Shown in pieces: positions 7,835-15,424 of a stretch of DNA of 33,506 bases. Position numbers and translations under genes: made by a program. The notes under the pieces are model-generated. The model was not told the DNA's origin. It searched no databases and was given only the letters and a program-made list of their open reading frames with translations. The first letter of the stretch is position 1; each line of letters starts with the position of its first letter. This stretch comes from Planctomycetia bacterium (GTDB lineage Bacteria; Planctomycetota; UBA1135; UBA2386): positions 1-33,506 of the forward strand of contig SXPB01000262.1 in the NCBI GenBank assembly GCA_005776475.1, given 5' to 3'.

Positions 7835-9270
7835 ACACCACAACGCCTCCCCCACTGCGCACGTTCTGGCAACACGTGGTCGGCAGCCTGCGCGGCGAGC
7901 ACCACGACTTCACGCAGGCCCCGCTCGGCCGCGCCATCGTGCTGCTGGCGGTGCCGATGGTGCTGGAGATGGGCCTCGAGTCCACGTTCGCGCTCGTCAA
8001 CACCTTCTGGGTGAACGGCATCGACAAGGGGATGTTCGGCTCGACCTCGACGCACGGTGCGGGCGTCGCCGCCATCGGCATGACCGAAGGCATGGTGTCC
8101 TTGGTCTACGCCATCGCGTGGGGCCTCGCGATCGCCGTCACTGCGATGGTGTCGCGGCGGGTCGGCGAGAAGGACCTCGACGGCGCGTCCGCCGCCGCCA
8201 GCCAGGCGATCGGACTCGCGCTCGTGGTCGGCGTCGTCATCGCGGTGCCGGCGGCGGTCTTCGCGCCGGAGCTGCTCGACTGGATGGCGGGCGAAGAGTC
8301 GCAGGCGGTGGCGATCGGCAGCGGCTACGCACGCTGGACGTTCGCCAGCACGCCGATCATCACGCTGCTGTTCCTGCAGAACGCGATCTTCCGGGGTGCT
8401 GGCGACCCGATGCTCGCCCTCAAGGTCCTTCTGCTGTCGAACGGGCTCAACCTGCTGCTCGATCCGGTGCTGATCTTCGGCCTCGGGCCGGTCCCTGCCC
8501 TCGGTGTCGAAGGGGCTGCCATCGCCACCTGCATCAGCCGCGGCTTCGCCGTGCTGCTGCAGTTCGTGCTGCTGCGCCGCGGCCATTGTCGTGTGCAGAT
8601 GCCGGTGCTGATGCGCTTCCATGGCCGCGAGATGCTGCGCATCGTCACGCTGTCGATCGGCACGATCGGCCAGTTCCTGATCGGGTGCGTGAGCTGGATG
8701 CTGCTGACCTTGTTCGTCAACTCGTTCGGCGACGCGGCCGGCGCTGGCTACACGACGGGCATCCGCATCCTGATGTTCGCGCTGCTGCCGGCCTGGGGTC
8801 TGTCCAACGCAGCGGCGACGCTGGTCGGCCAGAACCTCGGCGCCAACCAACCCGAACGGGCCGAACGCGCGGTGTGGCTGACCGGCCTCTACGACATGGC
8901 GTTCCTCGCCTGCGTCACGCTGGTGATGCAGTTGTGGCCCGACGCGATCATCGGCTGCTTCGTCGCCGACCCCGAGGTCGCGCAGCACGGCGTGTCGACG
9001 CTGCGCATCGTCGCCGCCGGCTACATCTTCTATTCCTGGGGCATGGTCGCGGTGCAGGCGTTCAACGGTGCCGGCGACACGCTGACGCCGACGTGGTTGC
9101 ACTTCGTCGTGTTCTGGCTGTTCCAGTTGCCGCTGGCGTGGCTGCTCGGCTTCCACCTCGAGGTCGGCGTGCACGGCGTGGTCTGGGCGATCCCGATCGC
9201 CGAGTCGCTGTTCGCCATCGCCGCCGTGTTGCTGTTCCGGCGCGGCCGCTGGAAGACCATGAAGGTGTGA
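7831..9270 (+). CDS. MATE-family multidrug/Na+ antiporter
   Basis: The 479-residue protein has about 12 transmembrane segments in two related halves. Visible hallmarks are PMVLEMGLESTFALVNTFWV in the first helix pair, the conserved GAGDPMLALKVLLLSNGLNLLLDP region between halves (RGAGDP...LNLLLDPVLIFG), and FNGAGDTLTP in the second half. MATE proteins of the NorM/DinF type export cationic drugs and metabolites in exchange for H+ or Na+. The frame is open upstream inside the peptidase gene. I chose the GTG that forms a GTGA overlap with the peptidase stop, because it leaves a family-typical cytoplasmic N-terminus. The coupling suggests the pump and peptidase are made together. Confidence 0.93.
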   Translation: MNTTTPPPLRTFWQHVVGSLRGEHHDFTQAPLGRAIVLLAVPMVLEMGLESTFALVNTFWVNGIDKGMFGSTSTHGAGVAAIGMTEGMVSLVYAIAWGLAIAVTAMVSRRVGEKDLDGASAAASQAIGLALVVGVVIAVPAAVFAPELLDWMAGEESQAVAIGSGYARWTFASTPIITLLFLQNAIFRGAGDPMLALKVLLLSNGLNLLLDPVLIFGLGPVPALGVEGAAIATCISRGFAVLLQFVLLRRGHCRVQMPVLMRFHGREMLRIVTLSIGTIGQFLIGCVSWMLLTLFVNSFGDAAGAGYTTGIRILMFALLPAWGLSNAAATLVGQNLGANQPERAERAVWLTGLYDMAFLACVTLVMQLWPDAIIGCFVADPEVAQHGVSTLRIVAAGYIFYSWGMVAVQAFNGAGDTLTPTWLHFVVFWLFQLPLAWLLGFHLEVGVHGVVWAIPIAESLFAIAAVLLFRRGRWKTMKV

Positions 9271-9409
9271 GACGCGCCGGGAACGGGCACACGCGGCGGC
9301 GGCGTGGACGAGGTGCGCGCGTTCCTGATGGCAAGGCTGGTGACGGCCCCGACCGGAAAGGGCGCTGCGGCACCGTCGGAACCGAAGAAGCAGTGACCTG
9401 CACGCCGTT
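9271..9409. other. Convergent intergenic gap
   Basis: These 139 bases separate the MATE gene from the convergent flavoprotein gene. No convincing hairpin with a T-run is present. The MATE frame stays open after its TGA for 41 more sense codons (to the TGA at 9394-9396), ending in the Lys-rich PSEPKKQ. I regard this as chance in GC-rich DNA. Confidence 0.4.
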
Positions 9410-10069
9410 TCAGACCACCACCATCACCTCGTCGAGCGGTCGCCGTTCGATCGCCTTCGCCGGCACCATGCAGTCCGCGATGGCGTAGCCGACGGGGATC
9501 AACAGGAACGGGCGCTCGTGCTTCGGCCGCCCCAGGATGTCGCCGAGGAACGCCATCGGGCTCGGCGTGTGCGTCAGCGTCGACAACCCCGCGAGCTGCG
9601 CCGCCGCGAGGAACATGCCGCAGGCGATGCCGACCGACTCCTTCAGGTAGTAGACCTGCGAGCCGTCGTCGCCGTGCGCCAGCTGGAACACCACGACGAG
9701 CCACGGCGCCACGGTCAGGAACTCCTTGGTCGAGTCGGTGCCGAGCGGCGCCAGGTCGGTCAACCACTCGTCGTTGGCGCGACGCGCGTAGAACTCGCGC
9801 TCCTCGGCTTCGGCGCCTTCCCGGATGCGCGCCTTCACGGTCGGATCCTGCACGCAGACGAACCGCCACGGTTGCTTGTTGGCGCCGCTCGGGGCCGTGT
9901 GCGCACACCGCACCAGCCACTCGATCGTCGTGCGCGGCACCCACCGATCGCTGAACATGCGCACGCTGCGTCGCCGCCGCAGGGCGTCGTGGAAGGTCGC
10001 CAGCGCCTGCTCGGGCGGCACCGGCGGCACGTAACGATCGGGGAACGGGACGAAGTTCGACGACACCAT
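9410..10069 (-). CDS. Nitroreductase-family flavoprotein, iodotyrosine-deiodinase-like
   Basis: The 219-residue protein carries the FMN phosphate-binding motif RRRRSVRMFSD (31-41) and the active-site segment TAPSGANKQPWRF (58-70). WLTDLAPLGTD, APWLVVVFQ, the KESVGIACGMFLAAAQLAGL helix and LLIPVGYA follow. This order is the pattern of the iodotyrosine deiodinase (IYD) branch rather than NfsA/NfsB. IYD enzymes use FMN for reductive dehalogenation of halotyrosines; bacterial relatives also accept other substrates, so substrate is not assigned. The ATG at 10069 was chosen over a long open extension that would run into the next gene. It is soluble with no signal peptide, and first in the minus-strand group by position but last in transcription order. 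Confidence 0.87.
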   Translation of the reverse strand: MVSSNFVPFPDRYVPPVPPEQALATFHDALRRRRSVRMFSDRWVPRTTIEWLVRCAHTAPSGANKQPWRFVCVQDPTVKARIREGAEAEEREFYARRANDEWLTDLAPLGTDSTKEFLTVAPWLVVVFQLAHGDDGSQVYYLKESVGIACGMFLAAAQLAGLSTLTHTPSPMAFLGDILGRPKHERPFLLIPVGYAIADCMVPAKAIERRPLDEVMVVV

Positions 10070-10119
10070 CGCCGCACTGCACGCACGGGAGCCGCGGCCG
10101 TCAAGCTCGGGCTCGACGC

Positions 10120-10764
10120 TCAGTTCATCACGTCGAGCGCCGAGCCACCGCCCTGGTTGTTCTCGAAGCAGGTGAAGTCGACCAGGAACGTCGCCACCAG
10201 CAGCAGCTTGCGCACCTCGACCGGCACGTGGGGCCGCATTTCGAGGCCGAAGACATCGGCGTCGGTGAACCACTCCTTCAACAGCCCCGCCCACTTCTTG
10301 CGGATCACGCCGGCTTCGGTGCCCTGGAACGACAACGTGAACGTCCACGGATGGAAGAACGGGCTCTTCAGCTCCATCACTTCCTGGCCCGCCGCATTCT
10401 CGACCGCGAACACGCGGTGGAACCACGACCACTTGCGCTGGATCGCGCCGATGCGCGTGTCGCCGTCGAACGCTTCCATGCGGTGGAAGAACCAGCGGAA
10501 CGGCTTCTCGCCGCGCCCGACCTTCTCGCCGGTAGCGCCGTAGATGTGCACCGTCGCCTTGCGGCAGCTGCCGAAGAGGTTGCGCAAGAACCACTGGCCG
10601 ATGCCCGCGGCCTCCTCGGCGGCGCGCCCCAGGTGGTTGCCGCTCTCGTCGTTGAGCTCGAACTTGTTGGTCGACTCGAAGCCGAGCAGGATCTCGCCCC
10701 ATTCCTTGGTCTGGTGGATCAGGACCCGGTCGCGCCCCTCGACCAACGCATCCAATCGGCTCAT
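10120..10764 (-). CDS. Phospholipid-scramblase/LURP-one-related protein
   Basis: The 214-residue protein has the beta-rich pattern of the scramblase/LOR (Tubby-like) fold. An opening strand, TNKFELNDESGNHLGRA, is followed by FRWFFHRMEAFDGDTRIGAI, then KWSWFHRVFAVENAAGQEVMEL and a repeated turn, GVIRKKWAGLLKEWFTDADVF. The recurring W/F-rich strands and GxIRKKW are family hallmarks as I recall them. A hydrophobic segment near the C-terminus (KLLLVATFLVDFTCF, about 186-200) could be membrane-embedded, as in scramblases. Bacterial members are of unknown function, and lipid scrambling should not be assumed. The ATG at 10764 excludes an upstream extension rich in Ser and Cys. No clear Shine-Dalgarno was noted. 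Confidence 0.72.
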   Translation of the reverse strand: MSRLDALVEGRDRVLIHQTKEWGEILLGFESTNKFELNDESGNHLGRAAEEAAGIGQWFLRNLFGSCRKATVHIYGATGEKVGRGEKPFRWFFHRMEAFDGDTRIGAIQRKWSWFHRVFAVENAAGQEVMELKSPFFHPWTFTLSFQGTEAGVIRKKWAGLLKEWFTDADVFGLEMRPHVPVEVRKLLLVATFLVDFTCFENNQGGGSALDVMN

Positions 10765-10834
10765 GCCACCACTGCACGCCTTGGCGCCGCGCACGTCAAG
10801 CCGCCTGCTGCCGCGACCAGCTCGATCCGTCGCG

Positions 10835-11875
10835 TCACAACAGGTCGCTGTCGCCAAGCGTGAAGTACCAATGCTCGCGGAAGAACACGATGTCGTAGAC
10901 GGCCGAAGCGATGGCGAGGAACCACTGCGTGCCGCGCACGCGGTAGCCAAGCTGTTGCACGGCGAGGAAGCGCGGGTCCATCGGATTCCAGACGCTGGCG
11001 ACGAGGCCAGTGCCATCCAGCCGCGCCTGATCCTCCACCGCGGCCAGCATCGCCGTCATCGCCGCGTCGTCGTCGGCCGGTTGCAGCCAGTCGACCAGGA
11101 ACGTGGTATTGGGACGCAGCACGTCGCCGACCACCGACACGCACACGCCGCGCAGGACACCGCTGGCCCGTTCCCGGCATTCGTACAGCACATAGCGGCG
11201 ATCGGGATGGTCGGCGTAGCGCCAGTTGAGGTAGCGGCTGTCGCGCACGGTGGCGACGCCAAAGCCCGGCTCCAGCTTCGCGAACAACGCGTCGCAGGAC
11301 GCATCGAAGTGCTGGACGCGGCGCACCGCCAGTTCGCCCGGCACGGCCCGCGCGGGCATGCCAGCCGTCAGTTCGAGGAACGTGAAGTCCCAGTCGCGCG
11401 CAATCTGCCAGCCGAGGTGGCGGGCACCGCTGCGCCAACCAGCCACCGGCAGGCCGTAGACGAACTGGGCCTGGTCGCTCGCGCTGCCGAGCCAACGTTC
11501 GAAGAAGGCGATGCCGAGTTGCGCGAAGAGCCCCGCCTCGCCGCCGTGCCGCAGCCAGGCCGGATGCACGCAATGGTCGACGGCTTGCGCGGCGAACGAA
11601 CGCCGGCCGCCGAACGCCACTTCCATCGGCATCGCGGCGTAGACGCCGACGACGCCTTCCACCGGATGCACGGCCAGCATCTGCTGCAGGCGGCCGGTCG
11701 GGTTGTGCAGGTACTTCCAGCGCCAGTGCGCGAGCGAACGCCGGGGCTTGCCGGTCGCCGGGGCTGCGAACACCGCGTTGTGGCACTGCAGCGCCGCGTC
11801 GCCATCGCTCGGCAGCAGCGGCCGCAACGCCAATGGCGCGAGGTCGGTCGAGCCCAGCGGTGCAGGTGTCGTCAT
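10835..11875 (-). CDS. GNAT-family N-acetyltransferase
   Basis: The 346-residue protein begins ALRPLLPSDGDAALQCHNAVF, a standard GNAT beta1-alpha1 opening. It continues with HWRWKYLHNPTG, GVYAAMPMEVAF, and the acceptor/CoA region HCVHPAWLRHGGEAGLFAQL, where the usual RGxG loop reads RHGGEA. A second half contains RDSRYLNWRYADHP, and the protein ends WYFTLGDSDLL. This two-part layout of 330-350 residues is common among GNAT proteins of surface-polysaccharide and lipid clusters, but no other such gene is adjacent. Acetyl donor and acceptor are unknown. No signal peptide is seen, so it should be cytoplasmic. Confidence 0.8.
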   Translation of the reverse strand: MTTPAPLGSTDLAPLALRPLLPSDGDAALQCHNAVFAAPATGKPRRSLAHWRWKYLHNPTGRLQQMLAVHPVEGVVGVYAAMPMEVAFGGRRSFAAQAVDHCVHPAWLRHGGEAGLFAQLGIAFFERWLGSASDQAQFVYGLPVAGWRSGARHLGWQIARDWDFTFLELTAGMPARAVPGELAVRRVQHFDASCDALFAKLEPGFGVATVRDSRYLNWRYADHPDRRYVLYECRERASGVLRGVCVSVVGDVLRPNTTFLVDWLQPADDDAAMTAMLAAVEDQARLDGTGLVASVWNPMDPRFLAVQQLGYRVRGTQWFLAIASAVYDIVFFREHWYFTLGDSDLL

Positions 11876-11969
11876 CAGGTGCGTTCCCCGGCGGTGGCCC
11901 GCCAGCGGTCAACACATTGGCAGCGCCGCGGCACTTCGTCAATCGCGGTGCGCCGCACCACGCGAGGCG

Positions 11970-12659
11970 TCAGTCTGACCGCCGCACCAGCACGATGATG
12001 GCGCCATCGTCGCCGAGCCCATCGCGCTCCACCCCGGCCCGGATCGCCGCCAGTTCCGCCGCAACGGCAGCGTCGTCGCGCGCCTTGGCCAGGAACTCGG
12101 CACTCTCCCGTTCGAAGGTCGCACGGTCGTAGTCGGCGAGGCGCAGCAGATGCCGGCATTCGAACGCCAGTGCCGCCCCCGCGGGCAACGCCGAGCGGAA
12201 CGCCTCCGCAGCGAGCACGTCGTTGTGCACCATGCCCCCCGCCCGATCGATCGCCTTGCACCAGCGATCCCAGCGCAAGGCGACGCGCTGCGCCGGCACG
12301 CTGGTGTCGTACCACGGATCGAGCAGGAACACGCCGCGCCGCGCCACCCGCAACGCGTCGGCGAGATGGCGAGCCAGATCCGCGAAATGGTGCGCCGAGT
12401 ACTCGGAGACGACCAGATCGAAGGCGCCATCGGCGAACGGCAGCCCTTCGGCATCGCCATGCAGCACCGGCAGGCCTGCCGCGCACGCGACTGCCACCTT
12501 GCGCGCATCGGCTTCCAGGCCGACGGCGTCGATGCCGTGGCGGCGCAGTTCGCGCATGCACTCGCCATCACCGCAACCGACGTCGAGCACTCGCGTCGGC
12601 TGCTCGGCCCGCACGAGCCGGCGAAACTCATCGCGATAGAACACATTCGGCCGCACCAT
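11970..12659 (-). CDS. Class I SAM-dependent methyltransferase
   Basis: The 229-residue protein has the Rossmann motif I VLDVGCGDGE (about 24-33), an acidic residue after beta2 (GLEAD), motif II GDAEGLPFADGAFDLVVSEY (about 68-87) and HHFADL after beta4. This is the UbiE/Methyltransf_11 pattern, usually acting on small molecules or lipids. The remainder is a helical cap with no zinc site. The ATG at 12659 starts just before VFYRDEFRRLVRAEQPTRVL, which is family-typical. The frame runs on upstream inside the secreted-protein gene and that part was rejected. Substrate is not predictable. Confidence 0.87.
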   Translation of the reverse strand: MVRPNVFYRDEFRRLVRAEQPTRVLDVGCGDGECMRELRRHGIDAVGLEADARKVAVACAAGLPVLHGDAEGLPFADGAFDLVVSEYSAHHFADLARHLADALRVARRGVFLLDPWYDTSVPAQRVALRWDRWCKAIDRAGGMVHNDVLAAEAFRSALPAGAALAFECRHLLRLADYDRATFERESAEFLAKARDDAAVAAELAAIRAGVERDGLGDDGAIIVLVRRSD

Positions 12660-12715
12660 GGCGGCCGAAGCTACGCGATCGGGGCGGCGCGCGCATGCGC
12701 GCCGCGCTGCCTCGC

Positions 12716-14161
12716 TCACTGCACGTCGATCACGGTCGGCGTGCTCAGTTCGAACGTTCCCGCCGCACTGATGCCGACACTCTGGAACAACACCTTGCCC
12801 GCGAACATCGGCGGGATCGCCGGCATCGGGAAGGTCGAGAAGCCACCGACGGTCGGCGTCGGCAGGTAGAACAACAGGCTCGGCACGTAGATGTCCGGGA
12901 AGCCCATCTGCGAGAACGGGAAGGCGGGCAGCGAGGCCGGCACGATCGGCGAGACGACTTCGATGAAGACCAGGTTCCAGGGGAACGGCGAGCCGATGTC
13001 GATGTTCGTCGAGCCCGCGGGTGCGCCGGCCGGGAACACCGTCAGCACGTGGTTCTGCGGCTCCAGCACGTAGCGGATGTGGTGCGCCCACGTGAAGGCA
13101 TTCACGTAGCTGGCCACGCCGAGCACGGGAGTCGGCGGCCGCAGGCCCGATTGCGTGCCCATGGTCGGGCCGGTGCCGCAGTTGCGGCCCATCGGCCAGC
13201 ACGGGCTGTTCCAGATCGAGCCACCGGCGAGCGTGCTCAGCATGCTGGCGCCGGTGCCCGCTTCGACCGAGAAGATCAGCGGCGGTGCGAAGACCGCGAG
13301 ACCGGCGGTGCAACCGAACAGCGGTGCGACCGGGCCGAAGAAGTCGAACTCGAGCGACTCGGTGTCGATCGCGGCGGGAACGCAGGCGCCGAAGCGATCG
13401 GTGACGCCGGCGTTGACCACCATCGCGTTCACCTGGGCCTCGGTGTAGACGACGATCGCGCTGTTCGGCAGCACGCCGGCGATGCGCATGTCGGGCGTGT
13501 AGGCCAGTGCGGCCGGCGGGATCGCGAGGATGGCGCCGTCGAGCACCGCCATCGGGCCGCACGCGGTGTTGGCGAACACGTTGCCATCGAGCGAGAAGAA
13601 CACGCCGAACTGCGGCGAGAACGCGATCGCGTCGACGTCGATCGGCGTCGCCGGGGCGAGACCGAGCGCCGTGTTGAACTGCTGCTGGCTCATGAAGTAC
13701 TCGACCTGGCCGTCGGCAAGGCCGGCGCGCACGATGCGGGCGACGTCACCGGGCCGGAACGGGTTGCCGCTGATGTTGTTGCCCATCGCGGCCGACGGCG
13801 ACCAGAACACGGTGCGCTGGTTGTCGAAGCCGGTGCCGGCGATCGGGATCGTCGTCACCAGGGCATCGACGGTGCCGAAGATCGCCGGGTTGAAGTGCAT
13901 GCCGTCGGCGTTCTCGTCGCCGGCCATCACGTGCGAGCAGGTGCGCGGCAGCCACTTCTCGGCCGAGAGCAGGTTGCAGCCGATGGTGCCCCACTCCAAG
14001 GTCGCGACTTCGTTCGGACGCAGCGTCTGCAGCACGGTGCCGCCGCTGCCGGACAACGTGTTCTCGGTCTGGGAGAAGGACAGCAAGCCCTCCTGCATCT
14101 GGGCCGCGGCGGTGGCGGCGAGGCAGAGGGTCGAGAGAGAGGCGAGGATCGTCGTGCGCAT
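12716..14161 (-). CDS. Secreted protein of about 480 residues, paralogue A
   Basis: The 481-residue product starts with a clear signal peptide (MRTTILASLSTLCLAATAAAQ). I do not recognise its fold. It is rich in Gly, Pro, Ala and aromatic residues and has scattered cysteines. It is clearly homologous along its whole length to the protein at 16086-17525. Shared segments include TLSGSGGTVLQTLRPNE, HVMAGDENA, VEYFM, IDVDAI, ASYVNA, LPAFPFS, FPDIYVP, GKVLFQ and the terminal ELSTPTVIDV. Conservation of the extreme C-terminus suggests it matters, for example in secretion or anchoring. A longer start would add 49 residues before the signal peptide, so the ATG at 14161 is preferred. No Shine-Dalgarno lies within 12 bases. 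Probable extracellular or envelope protein. Confidence 0.82.
   Translation of the reverse strand: MRTTILASLSTLCLAATAAAQMQEGLLSFSQTENTLSGSGGTVLQTLRPNEVATLEWGTIGCNLLSAEKWLPRTCSHVMAGDENADGMHFNPAIFGTVDALVTTIPIAGTGFDNQRTVFWSPSAAMGNNISGNPFRPGDVARIVRAGLADGQVEYFMSQQQFNTALGLAPATPIDVDAIAFSPQFGVFFSLDGNVFANTACGPMAVLDGAILAIPPAALAYTPDMRIAGVLPNSAIVVYTEAQVNAMVVNAGVTDRFGACVPAAIDTESLEFDFFGPVAPLFGCTAGLAVFAPPLIFSVEAGTGASMLSTLAGGSIWNSPCWPMGRNCGTGPTMGTQSGLRPPTPVLGVASYVNAFTWAHHIRYVLEPQNHVLTVFPAGAPAGSTNIDIGSPFPWNLVFIEVVSPIVPASLPAFPFSQMGFPDIYVPSLLFYLPTPTVGGFSTFPMPAIPPMFAGKVLFQSVGISAAGTFELSTPTVIDVQ
14019..14055. repeat. 37-bp exact repeat, copy 1 (in secreted paralogue A)
   Basis: This stretch is identical to 17383-17419 and encodes the SGSGGTVLQTLR segment of both secreted paralogues. 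Identity at the DNA level, including third positions, indicates recent duplication or gene conversion. Confidence 0.85.
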
Positions 14162-14371
14162 GTTCGTTCGTTGGGGGTTGGGTTCGTTGCGTTCACCTCC
14201 GAAGGACGGGAACGGCGCCAACGCACGCGCTCGTTTGCAGAAAAACTCCGACGCGGCAACCGGTACAAGCGTCAGCCACTTTGCGTTCGCAGAAGACTTC
14301 CAGAGCACGCGTTACGACTTCCTCGTATATTTTGGTTTGACGAATCAATTCCAAGAACGCACACTGCTCGC
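14162..14371. promoter_or_regulatory. Divergent regulatory region, secreted paralogue A versus marR
   Basis: This is the largest gap in the window (210 bases) and should hold both promoters. Near the secreted gene it carries CGAAGGAC (14200-14207), twelve bases, then AACGCACGCG (14220-14229). Further out it has GACTTCCTCGT (14316-14326). All three recur in the same order upstream of paralogue B. Near marR lie a TATATT -10-like hexamer (14326-14331) and an inverted repeat. The TATATTTTGG stretch is conspicuously AT-rich. Confidence 0.6.
14332..14354. promoter_or_regulatory. Candidate MarR operator (imperfect inverted repeat)
   Basis: The left arm TTGG-T-TTGA (14332-14340) and right arm TCAA-TT-CCAA (14345-14354) form an imperfect palindrome around CGAA. 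It abuts a TATATT -10-like hexamer and ends 17 bases before the marR ATG. MarR proteins typically bind palindromes of this size over their own promoter, so repression and autoregulation are likely. This is inference from position and symmetry. Confidence 0.55.
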
Positions 14372-14884
14372 ATGGATGTCCAGGACGCGCTCCGGCGGCT
14401 GCTGCAGGCCTACCCAGCGATCTTTCTGGCCTGCCACCTGGAGCACCGTCGCGACCCGCAGACCGAACACACCCTCAGTGCCCACCAGGGCAGCATCCTC
14501 GACCACCTTGATGCCGTGACCGAGACCAACCTGACCCAGCTCGCCGAACACATGGGCGTGACGCCATCGACGATGTCGCTGCACATCGATCGCCTGGTCG
14601 CCGGCAAGTTCGTCACGCGCCACAAGCACCCCGACGACAAACGCCGGGTCGTGCTGCTGCTCACCGAGGCCGGGGTCCGCGTCAAACAGAGCAACTCCGT
14701 TCTCGATCCCACTCTCGTCGCCGAACTGCTGTCCCGGTTGCCTGCCGAACAGCGACACGCCGGCATCCAAGGGCTCGAGCTCTTGGCCGGTTCGGCGCGC
14801 GAACTGTTGGCCGCGCACAGTCGTTCCCGGGCCTGGGCGGCGCGGCGCCACGGCCCCGATCCCTCCCCTTCCGAACCCACGTGA
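14372..14884 (+). CDS. MarR-family transcriptional regulator
   Basis: The 170-residue protein has the MarR winged helix: TNLTQLAEHMGVTPSTMSLHIDRLVAGKFVTR (about 52-83) is the helix-turn-helix, and the wing carries PDDKRRVVLLLTEAG, with the D-x-R residues diagnostic of the family. Dimerisation helices lie at both ends. Such proteins usually repress their own operon and release DNA on binding small phenolic or oxidant ligands. The ATG sits directly after the candidate operator; a very long open frame upstream was rejected because it is antisense to the secreted-protein gene. Its TGA overlaps the next gene's GTG, so the SRPBCC protein is the first expected target. Confidence 0.92.
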   Translation: MDVQDALRRLLQAYPAIFLACHLEHRRDPQTEHTLSAHQGSILDHLDAVTETNLTQLAEHMGVTPSTMSLHIDRLVAGKFVTRHKHPDDKRRVVLLLTEAGVRVKQSNSVLDPTLVAELLSRLPAEQRHAGIQGLELLAGSARELLAAHSRSRAWAARRHGPDPSPSEPT

Positions 14885-15417
14885 GAATCCGCATGCCTTG
14901 GTACTTCCTCGTGCCGCTGCTCCTCGTCGGCTGCATCGGCCTCCTGCTGCTCGCTGGCAGTCTGATCGCGCGCGAACACACCGCCACGTCGACGATCGAA
15001 CTGAAAGCGTCCCCGGCCCAGGTCTGGGCGACGCTCACCGAGTGGCGGCAGTTCAAGACCTGGCGCAAGGACCTGACGGCGATCGAAGAACTCACGACAC
15101 CCGATGGCCAGAAGGGCTGGGTCGAAACCAGCAGCTGGGGCCGCATGCCGCTGTTGGTCGAACGCACCGAACCGGAACGGCTGTTCGTTGGCCGCATCGC
15201 TGACGACTCGCTGCCGTTCGGCGGCACGTGGACGCATCGACTCGAAGCCCTGCCCAACGGCGGCACGCGCCTCGCGTCGACCGAGGATGGGTTCATCAAG
15301 CCCGCGTTCTTCCGGCTGATGGCGAAGGTCGTGTTCGGTTACCACAAAACGCTGAACGACTGGCAGACGGCGCTGGCGAGCAAGTTCGGCGAGACGGTGT
15401 CGCCGACCAACCGCTGA
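14881..15417 (+). CDS. Membrane-anchored SRPBCC (START-like) protein
   Basis: The 178-residue protein begins with one transmembrane helix (WYFLVPLLLVGCIGLLLLAG, about 7-26). A single SRPBCC/polyketide-cyclase-like domain follows: STIELKASPAQVWATLTEWRQF is the classic first strand and helix, and the domain ends with a long C-terminal helix (FFRLMAKVVFGYHKTLNDWQTAL). Such domains bind hydrophobic ligands in a deep cavity; no catalytic residues are identifiable. The GTG start overlaps the marR stop (GTGA); an ATG at 14893 would shorten it by four residues. Coupling to marR suggests both respond to the same compound. Confidence 0.85.
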   Translation: MRIRMPWYFLVPLLLVGCIGLLLLAGSLIAREHTATSTIELKASPAQVWATLTEWRQFKTWRKDLTAIEELTTPDGQKGWVETSSWGRMPLLVERTEPERLFVGRIADDSLPFGGTWTHRLEALPNGGTRLASTEDGFIKPAFFRLMAKVVFGYHKTLNDWQTALASKFGETVSPTNR

Positions 15418-15424
15418 GGCACAC

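Noticed and set aside
5789-7855. A 688-codon open frame on the minus strand across the M1 peptidase gene
   Set aside because: It is antisense to a gene with complete catalytic motifs, and its translation is Arg/Ala/Gly-rich without domains. Long antisense frames are expected at this GC content.
9268-9396. In-frame continuation after the MATE stop codon, ending PSEPKKQ (possible readthrough tail)
   Set aside because: It is a short, Gly/Ala-rich run with no sign of selection, and the MATE protein already ends at its normal length. Chance is sufficient.
11946-11958. GGTGC/GCACC mini-hairpin after the methyltransferase gene
   Set aside because: A five-bp stem with a three-base loop and no T-run is common by chance in DNA this GC-rich.
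14162-14191. GTTCGTTCGTTGGGGGTTGG-type simple repeats before paralogue A
   Set aside because: They are too short and irregular to be called a repeat array, and look like compositional bias.
12170-14371. Very long open extension upstream of the marR ATG
   Set aside because: It is antisense to the secreted-protein gene, has shadow composition, and MarR homology starts only at 14372.
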